From NCBI GenBank assembly GCA_028583605.1, contig CM053327.1:44010559-44074558 (forward strand): a DNA stretch of 64,000 nt, given 5' to 3'. The DNA is from Dastarcus helophoroides. Taxonomy: Eukaryota; Arthropoda; Insecta; Coleoptera; Bothrideridae. The notes below the pieces were generated by a model. The model ran no database searches. It saw only the letters and a list, made by a program, of their open reading frames with translations, and was not told the DNA's origin. Positions 10,194 to 23,800 of the stretch are shown piece by piece (the first letter of the stretch is position 1; each line of letters opens with the position of its first letter). Made by a program: the position numbers and the translations under genes.

Positions 10194-11155
10194 AAAAATA
10201 TTAGGGATGGGTGGACCTGCTTCTTTTTCGGAACAGGTGCACCTACTCCGATCTTTATTTTGAACTAGGTGCAACAGGTGCAAGATCTGCGAGCCTGAAT
10301 GAGTATTCAGATCTATTGGCGTCAGATCTATTGGCGTCTTTTAGTTCATTCATCTTTTAGATCGGAATGCTGAACGAATCGAGCCAAACCGTCATCTGCA
10401 GATTCGGTGAATATAATAAATTAAAATAGCTATCTTATGCATATGTCTAATAGATGGCGATGGCACATACATACATATTTATATTAATTCAATAAAAATG
10501 CTATATTTAAGTGTAAATAATAATAATATTTCTTTTTGTTGACTCGAAATGAAAACCAATTAGTTTTCTTATTATACAGGGTGACTTGCTTTCCATTGCG
10601 GAAATTTTAAGCGGCAACCATTAATTTTAACACGTTATGCCTTACAAATATTCCTCAGCAAAATATATTAAATTAAAATATAATAGATGCAAAAAAAGTT
10701 TAAGTTTTTGCGAAAGATCTATCGTTTCACTAGTCGAACCGGCATTCCTCCTAAGCTCAAATCAAATTATACTTGATTACATATTACAGTATTCAAATTC
10801 CCATAACAGAAACATTTAAATGACATGCATTATGGTATTCTAGCGCCATCTTCATTTTCCACACTTCTGTTCCCCTAATATGTCTACAGATTCCGTATTT
10901 TCGACTTCGCAACAACAACAATATTATAGTGAGTCATTATATTCTATCAGGACGATAAGTACATTGGTCTAATCCTTTGACAAAGTCTAATCTTTGGGTC
11001 AGTACTCCACCTCATTTAAAATCTCGCACTTCCCCGAGTAGCTGAACCTGCGCACCTAGTTTATTGAAGTAGGAACTCTAGGTGCACCGGATCATGCGAG
11101 TGAACTAGGTGCAAAAGGACAGGTCCGCGGTTCGATGCCCAATTTTAAAAAATAT
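10194..11155. mobile_element. Non-autonomous hAT-like DNA transposon inserted in the satellite
   Basis: The satellite monomer is interrupted at 10202 and resumes at 11148. AAAAATAT flanks the insert on both sides (10194-10201 and 11148-11155), an 8-bp target-site duplication as made by hAT elements, and removing one copy restores the monomer. The insert is 946 bp (10202-11147). Its ends, TAGGGATGGGTGGACCTG and the reverse complement of the right end, TAAAATTGGGCATCGAACCG, are imperfect inverted repeats; both subterminal regions carry inverted copies of AACTAGGTGCA and GGTGCACC motifs. No transposase frame is visible (longest is 60 codons), so it is MITE-like. Confidence 0.72.
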
Positions 11156-13678
11156 ATCATTTGAAGACAAAATTGTGATGGAAAAAAAAATTATTGATGA
11201 ACCTTTGTTTTTCACTGAAATGTTGACCACCAGATGATTATCAAGATGGGTTGATTGTATCCGAATGCCAAAAATGTATCACATGAAGACAATATTATGA
11301 TGGAAAAAGAAAATATTACTGATGAACCTTCGTTTTTCATTGAAATTTTGACCACCAAATGATCAATAAGATAAACTGATTGTATCCCAATGCCAAGAAT
11401 GTATCATATGAAGACAATATTATAGTGGAAAAAGAAAATATTACTGATGAACTTTCGTTTTTTATTGAAATTTTGACCACCAGATGATTATTAAGATGAA
11501 TTCATTGTATCCCAATGCAAAAAATGTACCATATGAAGACAAAATTGTGATGGAAAAAGAAAATGTTATTGATGAAATTTCGATTTCCAGCGTTTTTCTT
11601 CCGTTTTTGACTGAAATGTTAACCACCAGACTATTAAGATGGTTTGATTGTATACAAATGCCAAAAATGTACCACATGAAGTCAATAGTATGATGAAAAA
11701 AGAAAATATTACTGATGAACTTTCGTTTTTCATTGAAATGTTGGCCACCAAACGATTATTAAGCCGAATTGATTTTATCCGAATGCAGAAGAGATACCAC
11801 ATGAAGATAATATTATAGTGGAAAAAGAAAATATTACTGATGAACTGTTATTTTTCATTAAAATTTTGACCACCAAACGATTATTAAGATGAATTGATTG
11901 TATCCTAATGCAAAAATTGTACCATGTGAAGACAACATTGTGATGGAAAAAGAAAATATTACTGATGAACTTTCGATTTCCATTGAAATTTTGAACACCA
12001 AATGATCATTAAGAGGGATTGGTTGTACCTGAATGGAAAAAATATATTATATGAAGACAAAATTGTGATGGAAAAAGAAAATATTACTGATGAACCTTCG
12101 TTTTTCACTAAAATGTTGACCACCAGATGATGACTAAGATAGTTTGATTGTATCCAATTGCCAAAAATGTACCACATGAAGACAATATTATGATGGAAAA
12201 AGAAAATATTACTGATGAACCTTCGTTTTTCACTGAAATGTTGACCACCAGATGATGACTAAGATAGTTTGATTGTATCCAATTGCCAAAAATGTACCAC
12301 ATGAAGACAATATTATGATGGAAAAAGAAAATATTACTGATGAACCTTCGTTTTTCACTGAAATGTTACCATCAGATGATGACTAAGATAGTTTGATTGT
12401 ATCCAATTGCCAACAATGTACCACATGAAGACAATATTATGATGGAAAAAGAAAATATTACTGATGAACCTTCGTTTTTCACTGAAATGTTGACCACCAG
12501 ATGATGACTAAGATAGTTTGATTGTATCCAATTGCCAAAAATGTACCACATGAAGACAATATTATGATGGAAAAAGAAAATATTACTGATGAACCTTCGT
12601 TTTTCATTGAAATTTTGACCACCAAATGATCAATAAGATAAACTGATTGTATCCCAATGCCAAGAATGTATCATATGAAGACAATATTATAGTGGAAAAA
12701 GAAAATATTACTGATGAACTTTCGTTTTTTATTGAAATTTTGACCACCAGATGATTATTAAGATGAATTCATTGTATCCCAATGCAAAAAATGTACCATA
12801 TGAAGACAAAATTGTGATGGAAAAAGAAAATGTTATTGATGAAATTTCGATTTCCACCGTTTTTCTTCCGTTTTTCACTGAAATGTTGACCACCAGATGA
12901 TTATTAAGATGGTTTGATTGTATACAAATGCCAAAAACGTACCACATGAAGACAATAGTATGATGGAAAAAGAAAATATTACTGATGAACCTTCGTTTTT
13001 CACTGAAAAGTTGACCACCAAAGGATTATTAGGAAAAATTGATTGTATCCGAATGCTAAAAATGTACCACATGAAGACCATATAATGATGGAAAAAGAAG
13101 ATTTTACTGATGAACTTTCGTTTTTCGTTGAATGTTTGACCACCAAATGATTATTTAAATAAATTGATTGTATCCAAATGCCAAAAATGTACCACATGAA
13201 GACATTATTATAATGGAAGAAGGAAATATTTTTGATGAACTTTCGTTTTTCATTGACATTTTGGCCACCAAACGATTATTTAAGCGAATTGATTCTATCC
13301 GAATGCGAAAAGGATACCACACAAAGACAATATTATAGTGGAAAAAGAAAACATTACTGATGAACTTCCATTTTTCATTAAAATTTCGACCACCAAACGA
13401 TTATTAAGATGAATTGATTGCATCCCAGTGCAAAAAATGTACCATATGAAGACAACATTGTGATGGAAAAACAAAGTATTACTGAGGAACTTTCATTTTT
13501 TATTGAAATTTTGACCACCAATTGAGTATTAAGACCAATTGATTGTATCCAAATGCGAGAAATGTACCATATGAAGACAATATTATAGTGGAAAAAGAAA
13601 ATATTTCTAATAAAGTTTCGTTTTTCATTGAAATTTTGGCCACCAAATGATTAATTAAACTGAACTAATTGTAAAATA
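11156..13678 (+). repeat. ~125-bp satellite (family A), + orientation, second block
   Basis: Family A monomers continue after the insertion. From about 12070 to 12600 several consecutive near-identical monomers share the variant GATGACTAAGATAGTTTG, a recent local amplification at the 125-bp level. A segment near 11300-11690 recurs near 12566-12957 (about 1.27 kb away), including an inserted CCGTTTTTCTTCCGTTTTTC variant. The array fades out at about 13678. Confidence 0.9.
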
Positions 13679-14770
13679 TTACGTAATTGGATCCCCTGCA
13701 GACAAGCCAGCTAGTGTTAAATAAACCTGATCCCTGTTGATGAATAAATTGAAAATTATAGACTTAAAAAGCTCGAGCAATCTCCAGATAACGAGAGAAT
13801 AAGGAATATCGATTTATCAAGAGCAAATTTTTCCATCATAACAAATAACGAATGTGTCAATCAGGCACGTGCTTTTTATAAAGATAGATTGTATATATTT
13901 TCTCTTTTACTTGCAAATCTAATTTTCCTTCAGACGAGCACATCTAATGCGATGATTTTGGCGACCATTAGACGTGACACACCTTTTAACTAATCAAAAA
14001 AAATTCTCGAAACAGCGTCAGAAAGTTGAATGGGGAGAAGAGAAAATTAACCGCTTTAACAACCGACGTTGAATTCACGTACCGATGATAATAAAACGGG
14101 ATGCATGAAACTATGCAGCGAGTCATTTGTGCGAAATTTCTCTCCGCTCTTCAGCTGCGATAGCGTCTCGAGTTCCGAGAAGTGCAATTACAGAAATTTT
14201 TAAAGGTAAATTGGAAGACTTATAAGGTGATGTGAGACTTTCGTACAACGTTGGGTTAATAGGTAACGGAGATTGTCGCAAATAACTTGGTTTGTTTTAA
14301 GGCTTAAGGGACACGTACGCAAGATGAAGTAATGTCGCATTGTGTTATCGTTGGAAAGGCGAACTAGGTGCGTCTATCATATAAATTAACACATATAATA
14401 GACGTAGGTTGGGTGTTATTTTAGAAAGGTAACCTAAATGATTTAGTTGAGTAAATGAAGCGCTCGCACAAAAGTTGCATCGGGTTTCACAATCGCCTTT
14501 CGACATTAAAAATGAGGAAACAATGCATAAAGGTGTTGCTCCTTCGGAGCTACTGCACTGATCCGGAACCGGAACCGGAACGTCTCTACCTCTACTACTT
14601 AACTGTTGGAGTTTTCCCCCTCCCTGGCAGCGGGACTTTTTCGGGTTGGATTTTTGTTGATTCTTCGGGAAGTGACAAATCCATGTGGAAGATCATAACT
14701 CTCAACTACATTAAAAAAAACTCATTGGTGACGAAGGGTCTCTAGTATAACCATTTGATAGTCGATGAGG
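13679..14770 (+). other. dlg1: Intron spacer between satellite blocks
   Basis: Non-satellite sequence. A short GGAACC run lies near 14567-14582 inside an open frame of 96 codons (14455-14745). I recognise no domain in that frame and treat it as chance. Nothing else is supported. Confidence 0.55.
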
Positions 14771-14771
14771 T

Positions 14772-16945
14772 ACAACTTAGCAAAATGTACCACATGAAGA
14801 CAAAATTATAGTGGAAAAAGAAAATATTACTGATGAACTTTCAATTTCCAATGAAATTTTGAACACCAAATGATCATTAAAATGGATTGGTTGTACCCGA
14901 AGGGGAAGATGTATCATATGAAGACAAAATTGCGATGGAAAAAAAATATATTACTGATGAACCTCCGTTTTTCATTGAAATGTTGACCACCAAATGATTA
15001 TTAAGATTGATTGATTGTATCCAAAAGCGAAAAGTGTTCTGTATCAAGACAATATTATTGTGAAAAAAGAAAATATTACTGATGAACTTTCGTTTTTCGT
15101 TGAAATTTTGACCACCAGATGATTATTAGGATTAATTGATAGTAACCCAATGCAAAAAATATACCATATGAAGGCAAAATTGTGATGGAAAAAGAAAATA
15201 TTACTGATGAACTTTCAATTTCCAATGAAATTTTGAACACCAAATGATCATTAAAATGAATTGGTTGTACCCGAAGGGGAAGATGTATCATATGAAGACA
15301 AAATTGCGATGGAAAAAAAATATATTACTGATGAACCTCCGTTTTTCATTGAAATATTGACCACCAGATGATCATTAAGATGGATTGGTTACATCCGAAT
15401 GCGAAAAGTGCACATCCAAATGCGAGAAATGTACCTTATGAAGACAATATAATAGTAGAAAAAGAAAATGTTACTGATGAACTTTCGTTTTCTATTGAAA
15501 TTTTGATCACCAAATGACCATCAAGATGAATCGATTGTACCCGAATGCCAAAAATATATCATATGAAGGCAGCATTATAGTGGAAAAAGAAAATATTACT
15601 GATGAACTTTTGTGTTTTATTGAAATTTTGACTACCAAATGATTATTAAGATGAATTGATTGTATCTCAACGCAAAAAATGTACCATATGAAGACAATAT
15701 TATGATGGAAAAAGAAAATATTACTGATGAACTTTCGTTTTTTATTGAAATTTTGACCACCAGATGACTATTAGGATTAATTGATAGTAACCCAATGCAA
15801 AAAATATACCATATGAAGGCAAAATTATGATGGAAAAAGAAAATATTACTGATGAACTTTCAATTTCCAATGAAATTTTGAACACCAAATGATCATTAAA
15901 ATGGATTGGTTGTACCCGAAGGGGAAGATGTTTCATATGAAGACAAAATTGCGATGGAAAAAAAATATATTACTGATGAACCTCCGTTTTTCATTGAAAT
16001 ATTGACCACCAGATGATCATTAAGATGGATTGGTTACATCCGAATGCGAAAAGTGCACATCCAAATGCGAGAAATGTACCTTATGAAGACAATATAATAG
16101 TAGAAAAGGAAAATGTTACTGATGAACTTTCGTTTTCTATTGAAATTTTGATCACCAAATGACCATCAAGATGAATCGATTGTACCCGAATGCCAAAAAT
16201 ATATCATATAAAGACAAAATTGTCATGGAAAAAGAAAATATTACTGATGAACTTTCGTGTTTTATTGAAATTTTGACCACCAAATGATTATTAAGATGAA
16301 TTGATTGTATCCCAACGCAAAAAATGTACCATATGAAGACAAAATTTTGATGGAAAAAGAAAATATTACTGATGAACTTTCGATTTCCATTGAAATTTCG
16401 AACACCAAATGATCATTAAAATGGATTGGGTTGTACCCGAATGAGAAAGATGTATCATATGAAGACAAAATTGTGATGGAAAAAAAATATATTACTGATG
16501 AACCTCCATTTTTCATTGAAATGTTGACCACCAGATGATCATTAAGATGAATTGGCTGTATCCGAATGCCAAAAGTGCACATCCAAATGCGAGAAATGTA
16601 CCATATGAAGACAATCTAATAGTAGGAAAAGAAAATGTTACTGATGAACTTTCGTTTTCCATTGGAATTTCGACCACCAAATGACCATCAAGATGAATTG
16701 ATTGTACCCGAATGCCAAAAATGTATCATATGAAGACAATATTATAGTGGAAAAAGAAAATATTACTGATGAGCTTCAGTTTTTCACTAACATTTTAAGC
16801 ACCAAATGGATATTAAGACAAATTGATTGTATCCGAATGCGAAAAATGTACCATATGAAGACAATATTGTAGTGGAAAAAGAAAATATTGCTGATGAACT
16901 TTCGTTTTTCATTGAAATTCTGACCACCAAATGATTATTAAGATC
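14772..16945 (+). repeat. ~125-bp satellite (family A), + orientation, third block
   Basis: Diverged family A monomers. A block starting near 15080 and carrying the variants ACCCGAAGGGGAAGATG and CACATCCAAATGCGAGAAAT recurs about 645 bp later (from near 15725), indicating a five-monomer higher-order unit. The block ends near 16945, next to a boundary sequence also found inverted at about 27075-27150. Confidence 0.9.
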
Positions 16946-19900
16946 GATTTGGTTCGAATACATAAAATTATGATGGCGATATGCTATTCAGTTTCAAATG
17001 AAGCTTCTGGTTAGTTTCAAGGGTCTATAGCATAAATAAAGGTTAGGTCTTTCGGGCCCCTTGGGTCTCTAGGCACGTGTCTGGTTGTGAATAATCTGCC
17101 AGCGATTGGGTCATTTCTTGTGACGGTCCCATAATGCAATTTCCTACTGTTCATCCGAGTTAAAATCAGGATGACGAAGATTTGCCAAAGGCTGACGATG
17201 ATGAGTATGATATCACTGGGAGAATATGGAGTTGTTTGATCAGTGATTACGAATGATGGACATTCGCTTGGAAGTGGTGGGAAGTACTTTAAAGGATTGT
17301 AAAAATGGTATAAAATTCTTAATGATTCGCATCGTTAGCAAACGAACTCTAACACGTTAGACATGTTGGATTTCAGTGGCAAATTTGGGAAATAGTAACA
17401 ATTAAAACCAGTATCATATGGTGTCTTAGAGAAATCTCTTCCTTTACTAGAAATAGAGTTCTTTCGCGACTGTTTGTTAGTAGATACAACAAACCATGAC
17501 CGACGGCGTCCAGTAACAGAGAGACAATTGCACGCATTGTTTTTCAATCGTAAATTGCCCGCTAACATTATTAATAAAACAGTTTCGAAGAATCCGTTTC
17601 CAACAACTTTTATTACTGGAGTAACTAATACCATAATATTAATTTTAGGTAATTGGAAATAAATGACCACATTCGCCGATGGCTCGCGCGGGATTGTAAA
17701 ATGAAATTAATGGCGGCTGCAACCGTATTCCTATCTAATTAAATTAAATGAAACAGATACAAGACTAATACATATGTTATCATGACAATTTTGTTATTCA
17801 CGCAATAAATTATACGCAGTATGGTCGGCATCGATCCATATTCGCCAAACGTGTATCTGTAAAATTTAGTTTTATTTTATGTAACTAGTTATGTGTCGAA
17901 GTTTCTCCGCCATTTATCTATATAGTCCACTTTTTGTCCGCCATCATAACGGGGAATGCACATTAAAGTTACGGAGAACGAGACAAGTTCATTGAAAACT
18001 TTGCACATTGTCGAGACCTGCTAAAATTGTTCTACATTTTATTGTTATATTTAGAAGCTTAGTCATTGTATCAATCGATACATTTTAATATTCAATTCAA
18101 CGAAAATGTTGCATTCTCTCTCTCTCTCATTTTCTTGGCCAAATCCATCTCTTAGAAACTGCCCTTTTTTTCGAGTTCATATCAAATCAGTTCCCCAAGT
18201 TATAAAGCCCAAGTTATATCAACACTGGAGTAGTGTGTTGGAGGTCTTTTGGTCAATTGATGATAAAATGTGACCAAGTCTTTCCAAATATTGTAGCATA
18301 TCCTAAGGTCATGGCAGTCGAAGACCTGTGCAGACCAAGTCAGCACAGTGAGAACTTCTATCTATAGAGACTTGTTTCCAAGTAGACTTTTCCCTTATAA
18401 TTATACAACTTATCCTCGTGCAAAACTACAGTCAGTCGGAGGCAACAGTCCAACGTGGCACAGTGAGAACTGCTATCTATGGAGACTTGTTGCTAAGAAG
18501 AAATTTCCTTGATAATTGTCCTTCTGCAAAGCTGCAGAGGTTTGTAAAAAGAGTTCATTAGATATTCAAAGTTACCACAAAATCTTTGGAAACTGGAGGA
18601 AGATACTTGTAGGTTTTTAAAGTTGGTTTAAAAAGTCTCGTAGTTGGAGAGACATCTAGATATTCAAGATAATAATATAAATCCATAAAGGCGAAGAAAG
18701 ACATCTTTGGGTCTTTCAAAGTTATAGATATTTGGAAGAAGTCATTTTACTTAGATCTTCCAAAATAAGCTTTCTAAATGTTCATTGATGCTAAAGAGTG
18801 GATGAAGAGATTTCGTGATTTTCCAATTGAATAACACGATTCGTCTTGGAAACTTAACCGTTACTTAACTTGATCTGTCATTTTTTTGGTAAAATTTACT
18901 TAAAATTGACTTGAACTGGGAGCCCACTTACTCCGTAAGAAACACGTTCTAATGATTTAATGTATCATGATTAAAGTTAAAACTTGAATGAATAGTTGAA
19001 TACTCTATATAAATACATCTGTTGAATACGTTATATTGTGCCATCATTTCAGTACGAAATAGTATGAACCATTAATTCACTGAAATTTCGATGCAACTTC
19101 CAGCAAGTTGCCACGTTTTCAGTTTTACTAAAGCTGGCCCTGAAACGACATTTAAGAAAATGCACAACGATGGTGGATTCCATAACAGCCAAACGCAATA
19201 AAAATTTACTAATCGCCATAGATTTTGCAACCAACACAGATACCACAAAGTCGAACCTTTCAGAGAAAACTCGTACCTATTTCGTTGCTTCATTTAATGT
19301 CATAAATTGGTGATGGATCACACTTTCTGCGATTGGTTTTTGCCCTGGCTTTGCGATTGGTTTTTGCCCTGGCTTTGCGGTTGATTCATTAAGTTTTCGA
19401 TTGCGGAAATAATCATTCCATTACGTTGGCTCGCTCTTTTTACCTTACAACAAGAAATACCCGAACGTCAAAGTCATTGTAAACCTATTATTATATATGA
19501 ATAATTTGTATGTGAAACAAGCACACACGTTCTGAGTTAACGCTTATTTTCAGGGGATATCACTTCCAGTTTAATGACTCCACCGAAAAAACATCGAAAC
19601 TGGGTCGTGTAAAAACATTTTGCATTAGACAGATTAGCGGTTTCTTGTGATGACTTACAAATTAATAGTTAGCATGATGAGCAGCACAGACAGAATTTAT
19701 TTAAGGAAGTATTAAATTAATTGCATTTATATTCACCTTGTGAAAGCTGTTTAGACGCAAAATTATATATTCAACAAAATGGCGAGAAATGTAAAAAATT
19801 TGGTCTCCTGCGGTAAATGTGAAACGGTTTTATTCCCCCAGCTGAATTTAACTCCATAACTCAACACTCTCTCAACTCAACCTCACAGACTCAACCTTAT

Positions 19901-20599
19901 GTTGCACCGAATTTACAAAATACTGACTTTGTTTCACCAGTCGAGTCAGGTCAAGTTATATCAAAGTAATCGTTTGATGCTTGATTGGCACAGCTTTTAT
20001 GTTGAATTTATATTAATTTACTTTTCGAACGCCTTCATGTTTCTTTGAATCACTTTTTTTTTAATAGTAATTTTGGATATTCAGAACTTTCTTCATCCAA
20101 CCTCTCTGTGTTTAATTTTAATGTTAAAATTGTAGAAATATCTTCGTCAAAATTCGACATTTTTGAAAACCAACCGTAGAAAGAAAATGGAAAAATCTTT
20201 AAAGGCAATTTGAAATGTAAATGTCTCTTTCTTCAGATCTAAGTTTGAAAGATTTAAAGTTGTCTTCATCCAGTTAGCTTTAAAAAAAGTCCTTTAATTT
20301 GTAGATCTTTTCGTATTCACTTTGAATGTTATCTAAAGATGTTTGAACAAATTACGTTTTTAAAATTAACGTCGAATATTTAGAAATCTTCTCATGCAGT
20401 CTACGAAGATTTCATGTTAATTTTAATCTACTTTTTTAATCTTAACTTCGAAGATCTGGAATGTGTTGACTTCAGTTTTCTAGAGTTGTGCTGAAATTTA
20501 AAGAAATCTTTCTTCAGTGATCTGACACGGAAGAACTAAAAAATTTCGTTCAGTTTCGGTTACATAGGTGTAGCTAAAATAGGGCAGGGTGGGGCACTT
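16946..20599 (+). other. dlg1: Intron spacer, mixed sequence
   Basis: The first ~90 bp (to about 17035) matches, inverted, part of the composite satellite at about 27075-27150. A TC run lies near 18116-18128. A 27-bp unit (TTGCGATTGGTTTTTGCCCT and following) is duplicated at about 19325-19380. Open frames at 17335-17670 (- strand, 111 codons) and 19049-19293 show no family I recognise. No exon is supported. Confidence 0.55.
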
Positions 20600-20820
20600 G
20601 CATTCGGGTACAATCAATTCATCTTAATAATCATTTGGTGGCCAAAATTTCAATGATGAACGAAACTTCATCATGCCACTATAATATTGTCTTGATGTAG
20701 AACACTTTTCGCATTTGGGTACAATCAATCCATCTTAATAATTATTTGGTGGTCAAAATTTTAATGAAAAACGAAAGTTCATCAGTAATGTTTTCTTTTC
20801 CCTCTATAATATTGTCTTCA
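20600..20820 (-). repeat. Family A satellite, inverted orientation, leading monomers
   Basis: Diverged monomers in the opposite orientation to the 8-17 kb blocks (TTCATCAGTAATGTTTTCTT sense). They precede the regular 364-bp higher-order array. A fragment of the dispersed TAGCTA...GGGGCACTTGC element lies at the edge (20567-20600). Confidence 0.8.
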
Positions 20821-23800
20821 TATGCATTTGGATGCAATCAATTGGTCTTAATAATCATTTGGTGTTCAAAATTTCAATGGAAATCGAAAGTTCATCAGTA
20901 ACGTTTTCTTTTTCCATCACAATTGTGTCTTCATATGGTACATTTTTCGCATTCGCCTATAAATAATCCCATTTTAATAATCATTTGGTTGTCAAAATTT
21001 CAGTGAAAAACGAAAGTTCATCAGTAATATTTTCTTTTTCCACTATAATATTGTCTTCACATCATATAGTTTTGGCATTTGGGTACAATCAATTCATCTT
21101 GATGGTCATTTGGTGGTCAAAATTTTAATAAAAAACGAAAGTTCATCAGTAATGTTTTCTTTTCCCTCTATCATATTGTCTTCATATGCATTTGGATGCA
21201 ATCAATTGGTCTTAATAATCATTTGGTGTTCAAAATTTTAATGGAAATCGAAAGTTCATCAGTAACGTTTTCTTTTTCTATCACAATGGTGTCTTCGTAT
21301 GGTACGTTTTTCGCATTCGCCTATAAATAATCCCATTTTAATAATCATTTGGTTGTCAAAATTTCAGTGAAAAACGAAAGTTCATCAGTAATATTTTCTT
21401 TTTCCACTATAATATTGTCTTCACATCATATAGTTTTGGCATTTGGGTACAATCAATTCATCTTGATGGTCATTTGGTGGTCAAAATTTTAATAAAAAAC
21501 GAAAGTTCATCAGTAATGTTTTCTTTTCCCTCTATAATATTGTCTTCATATGCATTTGGATGCAATCAATTGGTCTTAATAATCATTTGGTGTTCAAAAT
21601 TTCAATGGAAATCGAAAGTTCATCAGTAACGTTTTCTTTTTCCATCACAATTGTGTCTTCATATGGTACGTTTTTCGCATTCGCCTATAAATAATCCCAT
21701 TTTAATAATCATTTGGTTGTCAAAATTTCAGTGAAAAACGAAAGTTCATCAGTAATATTTTCTTTTTCCACTATAATATTGTCTTCACATGATATAGTTT
21801 TGGCATTTGGGTACAATCAATTCATCTTGATGGTCATTTGGTGGTCAAAATTTTAATAAAAAACGAAAGTTCATCAGTAATGTTTTCTTTTCCCTCTATA
21901 ATATTGTCTTCATATGCATTTGGATGCAATCAATTGGTCTTAATAATCATTTGGTGTTCAAAATTTTAATGGAAATCGAAAGTTCATCAGTAACGTTTTC
22001 TTTTTCCATCACAATTGTGTCTTCATATGGTACATTTTTCGCATTCGCCTATAAATAAACCCATTTTAATAATCATTTGGTTGTCAAAATTTCAGTGAAA
22101 AACGAAAGTTCATCAGTAATATTTTCTTTTTCCACTATAATATTGTCTTCACATGATATAGTTTTGGCATTTGGGTATAATCAATTCATCTTGATGGTCA
22201 TTTGGTGGTCAAAATTTTAATAAAAAACGAAAGTTCATCAGTAATGTTTTCTTTTCCCTCTATAATATTGTCTTCATATGCATTTGGATGCAATCAATTG
22301 GTCTTAATAATCATTTGGTGTTCAAAATTTCAATGGAAATCGAAAGTTCATCAGTAACGTTTTCTTTTTCCATCACAATTGTGTCTTCATATGGTACATT
22401 TTTCGCATTCGCCTATAAATAATCCCATTTTAATAATCATTTGGTTGTCAAAATTTCAGTGAAAAACGAAAGTTCATCAGTAATATTTTCTTTTTCCACT
22501 ATAATATTGTCTTCACATCATATAGTTTTGGCATTTGGGTACAATCAATTCATCTTGATGGTCATTTGGTGGTCAAAATTTTAATAAAAAACGAAAGTTC
22601 ATCAGTAATGTTTTCTTTTCCCTCTATCATATTGTCTTCATATGCATTTGGATGCAATCAATTGGTCTTAATAATCATTTGGTGTTCAAAATTTTAATGG
22701 AAATCGAAAGTTCATCAGTAACGTTTTCTTTTTCTATCACAATGGTGTCTTCGTATGGTACGTTTTTCGCATTCGCCTATAAATAATCCCATTTTAATAA
22801 TCATTTGGTTGTCAAAATTTCAGTGAAAAACGAAAGTTCATCAGTAATATTTTCTTTTTCCACTATAATATTGTCTTCACATCATATAGTTTTGGCATTT
22901 GGGTACAATCAATTCATCTTGATGGTCATTTGGTGGTCAAAATTTTAATAAAAAACGAAAGTTCATCAGTAATGTTTTCTTTTCCCTCTATAATATTGTC
23001 TTCATATGCATTTGGATGCAATCAATTGGTCTTAATAATCATTTGGTGTTCAAAATTTTAATGGAAATCGAAAGTTCATCAGTAACGTTTTCTTTTTCTA
23101 TCACAATGGTGTCTTCGTATGGTACGTTTTTCGCATTCGCCTATAAATAATCCCATTTTAATAATCATTTGGTTGTCAAAATTTCAGTGAAAAACGAAAG
23201 TTCATCAGTAATATTTTCTTTTTCCACTATAATATTGTCTTCACATCATATAGTTTTGGCATTTGGGTACAATCAATTCATCTTGATGGTCATTTGGTGG
23301 TCAAAATTTTAATAAAAAACGAAAGTTCATCAGTAATGTTTTCTTTTCCCTCTATAATATTGTCTTCATATGCATTTGGATGCAATCAATTGGTCTTAAT
23401 AATCATTTGGTGTTCAAAATTTCAATGGAAATCGAAAGTTCATCAGTAACGTTTTCTTTTTCCATCACAATTGTGTCTTCATATGGTACGTTTTTCGCAT
23501 TCGCCTATAAATAATCCCATTTTAATAATCATTTGGTTGTCAAAATTTCAGTGAAAAACGAAAGTTCATCAGTAATATTTTCTTTTTCCACTATAATATT
23601 GTCTTCACATGATATAGTTTTGGCATTTGGGTACAATCAATTCATCTTGATGGTCATTTGGTGGTCAAAATTTTAATAAAAAACGAAAGTTCATCAGTAA
23701 TGTTTTCTTTTCCCTCTATAATATTGTCTTCATATGCATTTGGATGCAATCAATTGGTCTTAATAATCATTTGGTGTTCAAAATTTTAATGGAAATCGAA

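Noticed and set aside
14455..14745. 96-codon + frame containing a PEPEPE run
   Set aside because: The run comes from a short GGAACC microsatellite; no domain or splice evidence.
8219..16945. True hammerhead ribozyme in the family A monomer (CTGATGA followed by GAAA)
   Set aside because: The order CTGATGA...GAAA plus a weak ATTTTG/CAAAT stem is present, but the base at the cleavage position is G, stem II is not formed in most monomers and stem I does not pair.
17335..17670. 111-codon - strand frame as a transposon or gene remnant
   Set aside because: No motif or family could be recognised, and a shorter frame is open on the opposite strand over the same bases.
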